DNA of 7,661 nucleotides from Acidobacteriaceae bacterium (lineage in GTDB: Bacteria > Acidobacteriota > Terriglobia > Terriglobales > Acidobacteriaceae): NCBI GenBank assembly GCA_003139975.1, contig PLHN01000257.1:1-7661 (forward strand), written 5' to 3'. Both the position numbers and the translations under genes were made by a program. Each line of letters opens with the position of its first letter. The first letter of the stretch is position 1. A model generated the notes under the pieces. That model was not told the origin of the DNA. It ran no database searches and was given only the letters and a program-made list of their open reading frames with translations. Shown piece by piece: positions 6,588 to 7,661 of this stretch.

Positions 6588-7391
6588 CTAATTTATTCTC
6601 AATGGGTTAACTTCGGCTTTCGCCGCAGAACGCCGCAAAAACATTTCCACAGTACGATCCACTGCCGTTCTTTGGTCTTGCGGAACCACGTGCGCGTAGC
6701 GTGTCAGCATGCGCAGGTCGGAGTGACCTAGCTGTTGCTGTACCACACGCGCAGACGCGCCTCCCTGCATCAGTGCGGTGCCTAAGCCATGCCGGAAGGC
6801 ATGGAAACCACTGCGCGGGATGCCCAGACGCTCGCGGATCGGGTGCATGATGTCCCGACGAACATAGCAACTGGTGATAGGCTGCCCCTTGGCATTGGCG
6901 AATAACAAGCCAAACGCATTGGGACGCCATCGGAGACGATATCCATTCAGCATGTCAACCATCACGGGAGGTAGGGGCAAATCACGGTTGCTCGATATCG
7001 ACTTCACCGTGAGCAATTTTCCGCACCAGTTGCTTTGGTTCACGCGCAACACTCCCGCCGCAAGGTCGAGGTTTTCCCATGCGACGGCCACGGCTTCACT
7101 CGCACGCAGCCCTAGGTAGGCCATGAACGCAAAACAGATGTTCCACGGCTCTGGGGACGCGTCGATGATTCGCTGGGACTCGTAGGGTGTGAAAAAACGT
7201 TGCGACTTCTGCAGTTCCTCAACGGGCAAACGCAACTTCTGCCAGTCGAGTTTTGGTGCCAGATAGTTCCAGTCCCTCGCCGCGCCCAACATGCTTGCAA
7301 GCGCGCTGAGTGCGTTCAGGATGGTTTTACGACTCAGGCCGCGACGCCGTAGATCGTTCACTAGCATCTGCGGCACCTGACAGCCCACCAA
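6588..7391 (-). CDS. Tyrosine-type recombinase/integrase, N-terminally truncated
   Basis: 267 residues when read from a TTG at 7391; the first good ATG is at 7367 and no clear ribosome site precedes any of them. Residues about 8-45 (VPQMLVNDLRRRGLSRKTILNAL) are the second half of a core-binding domain, and the catalytic domain spans about 65-250. All catalytic residues can be placed: Arg96 (YLGLRASEA), Lys130 (TVKSIS), His197 and Arg200 (HAFRHGLGT), His223 (LGHSD) and nucleophile Tyr232 (TRYAH). Such enzymes cut and rejoin DNA at att sites. Full-length phage or island integrases are usually about 370-420 residues with an arm-binding domain and a complete core-binding domain, both missing here. 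The frame continues upstream only to a TAA at 7461 through unrelated sequence, and the other two minus frames show no missing part. The gene's 3' end sits beside tRNA-Glu. It is either a remnant or an unusually short recombinase. Confidence 0.85.
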   Translation of the reverse strand: MVGCQVPQMLVNDLRRRGLSRKTILNALSALASMLGAARDWNYLAPKLDWQKLRLPVEELQKSQRFFTPYESQRIIDASPEPWNICFAFMAYLGLRASEAVAVAWENLDLAAGVLRVNQSNWCGKLLTVKSISSNRDLPLPPVMVDMLNGYRLRWRPNAFGLLFANAKGQPITSCYVRRDIMHPIRERLGIPRSGFHAFRHGLGTALMQGGASARVVQQQLGHSDLRMLTRYAHVVPQDQRTAVDRTVEMFLRRSAAKAEVNPLRIN

Positions 7392-7460
7392 AACTGTGCA
7401 AAAAGGAACAGCCCGGCAACAACAGATGCGAACCGCGACGAATTGGCCAGCCTTCTGCGG

Positions 7461-7661
7461 TTAAACCCTCTTGAGCGACGGCTGATGGAGTCTCATGCGA
7501 CCGTCATCATCCCACTTGACGACCGCGTCCTCTTCGTTAGCTTGCTCAACTGTGCCGAATTCTCCGGTCGGCTTCCCGAAGTTGCCCAAACCCTCGACGC
7601 GATCTCCGGGAGTCAACTCCTCGCCGGTGGCGGCGGTTTCGGAGAGCGGTGGTCTCTTGGC
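7461..7661 (-). CDS. Small acidic conserved-type protein, C-terminal part (5' end outside window)
   Basis: On the minus strand the frame is open from the window edge for 66 codons to a TAA at 7461-7463. The peptide has a coding look: GDRVEGLGNFGKPTGEFG, then an acidic run EQANEEDAVVKWDDDGRM and the end LHQPSLKRV. It resembles, from memory, small (about 70 residue) SH3-like proteins of unknown function in soil bacteria; I cannot confirm the family. It has no cysteine, membrane span or signal. Its start may be at or just past the window edge (first residues AKRPPLSE). It ends 69 bases before the integrase reading begins, on the same strand, and may belong to the same inserted segment. Those 69 bases hold no recognisable gene, only an AACCGC/GCGGTT pair at 7431-7462. 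Confidence 0.65.
   Translation of the reverse strand, partial: AKRPPLSETAATGEELTPGDRVEGLGNFGKPTGEFGTVEQANEEDAVVKWDDDGRMRLHQPSLKRV

Noticed and set aside
1..7661. CRISPR array, insertion-sequence ends, toxin-antitoxin pair or phage-defence cluster
   Set aside because: No regularly spaced repeats, no terminal inverted repeats around a transposase, and no nuclease, helicase or toxin motifs were seen in any frame.

Overview
The window looks like chromosomal DNA of a moderately GC-rich soil-type bacterium, most probably an acidobacterium (Terriglobia/Koribacter-like). This is an inference from gene style: a zinc-ribbon/membrane/Sel1 protein, a NuoB tail with a short C-terminus, and a large MaeB-type malic enzyme. 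No rRNA or other decisive taxonomic marker is present.

Layout. Positions 1-174 hold the 3' end of nuoB (+ strand, respiratory complex I). It converges on a minus-strand gene (221-1297) for a zinc-ribbon, single-membrane-span, Sel1-repeat protein. A short divergent intergenic region follows, with a perfect tandem 8-mer beside the ribosome binding site of an exported alpha/beta hydrolase (1443-2795, +). Next is a YdeI/OmpD-associated family protein with a DUF1905 N-terminus (2856-3557, +). A gap of about 360 bp, which seems to be the leader of the next gene, leads into maeB (3921-6224, +). maeB encodes an NADP-type malic enzyme fused to a phosphotransacetylase-like domain, and it ends in a textbook intrinsic terminator (6251-6279).

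The right end is a tRNA/integrase junction. A tRNA-Glu(TTC) gene (6505-6582, CCA encoded) has a clear TTGACA promoter. A perfect dyad lies in the promoter spacer, and a perfect 7-bp hairpin lies just ahead of the mature 5' end. Five bases beyond the tRNA CCA is the stop codon of a minus-strand tyrosine recombinase (6588-7391). It keeps all its catalytic residues but lacks the N-terminal arm-binding domain and part of the core-binding domain. Further right, the 3' end of a small acidic conserved-type protein (7461-7661, -) runs off the window. This arrangement suggests the edge of an integrated, possibly decayed, element at tRNA-Glu.

How the genes relate. Complex I and malic enzyme are both central metabolism: malic enzyme makes pyruvate and NADPH, and complex I oxidises NADH. 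The genes are otherwise independent units with their own spacing and starts, and I see no convincing multi-gene operon. I did not find an obviously new multi-gene system. The most interesting parts are the tRNA-Glu promoter/leader architecture and the truncated integrase beside it.
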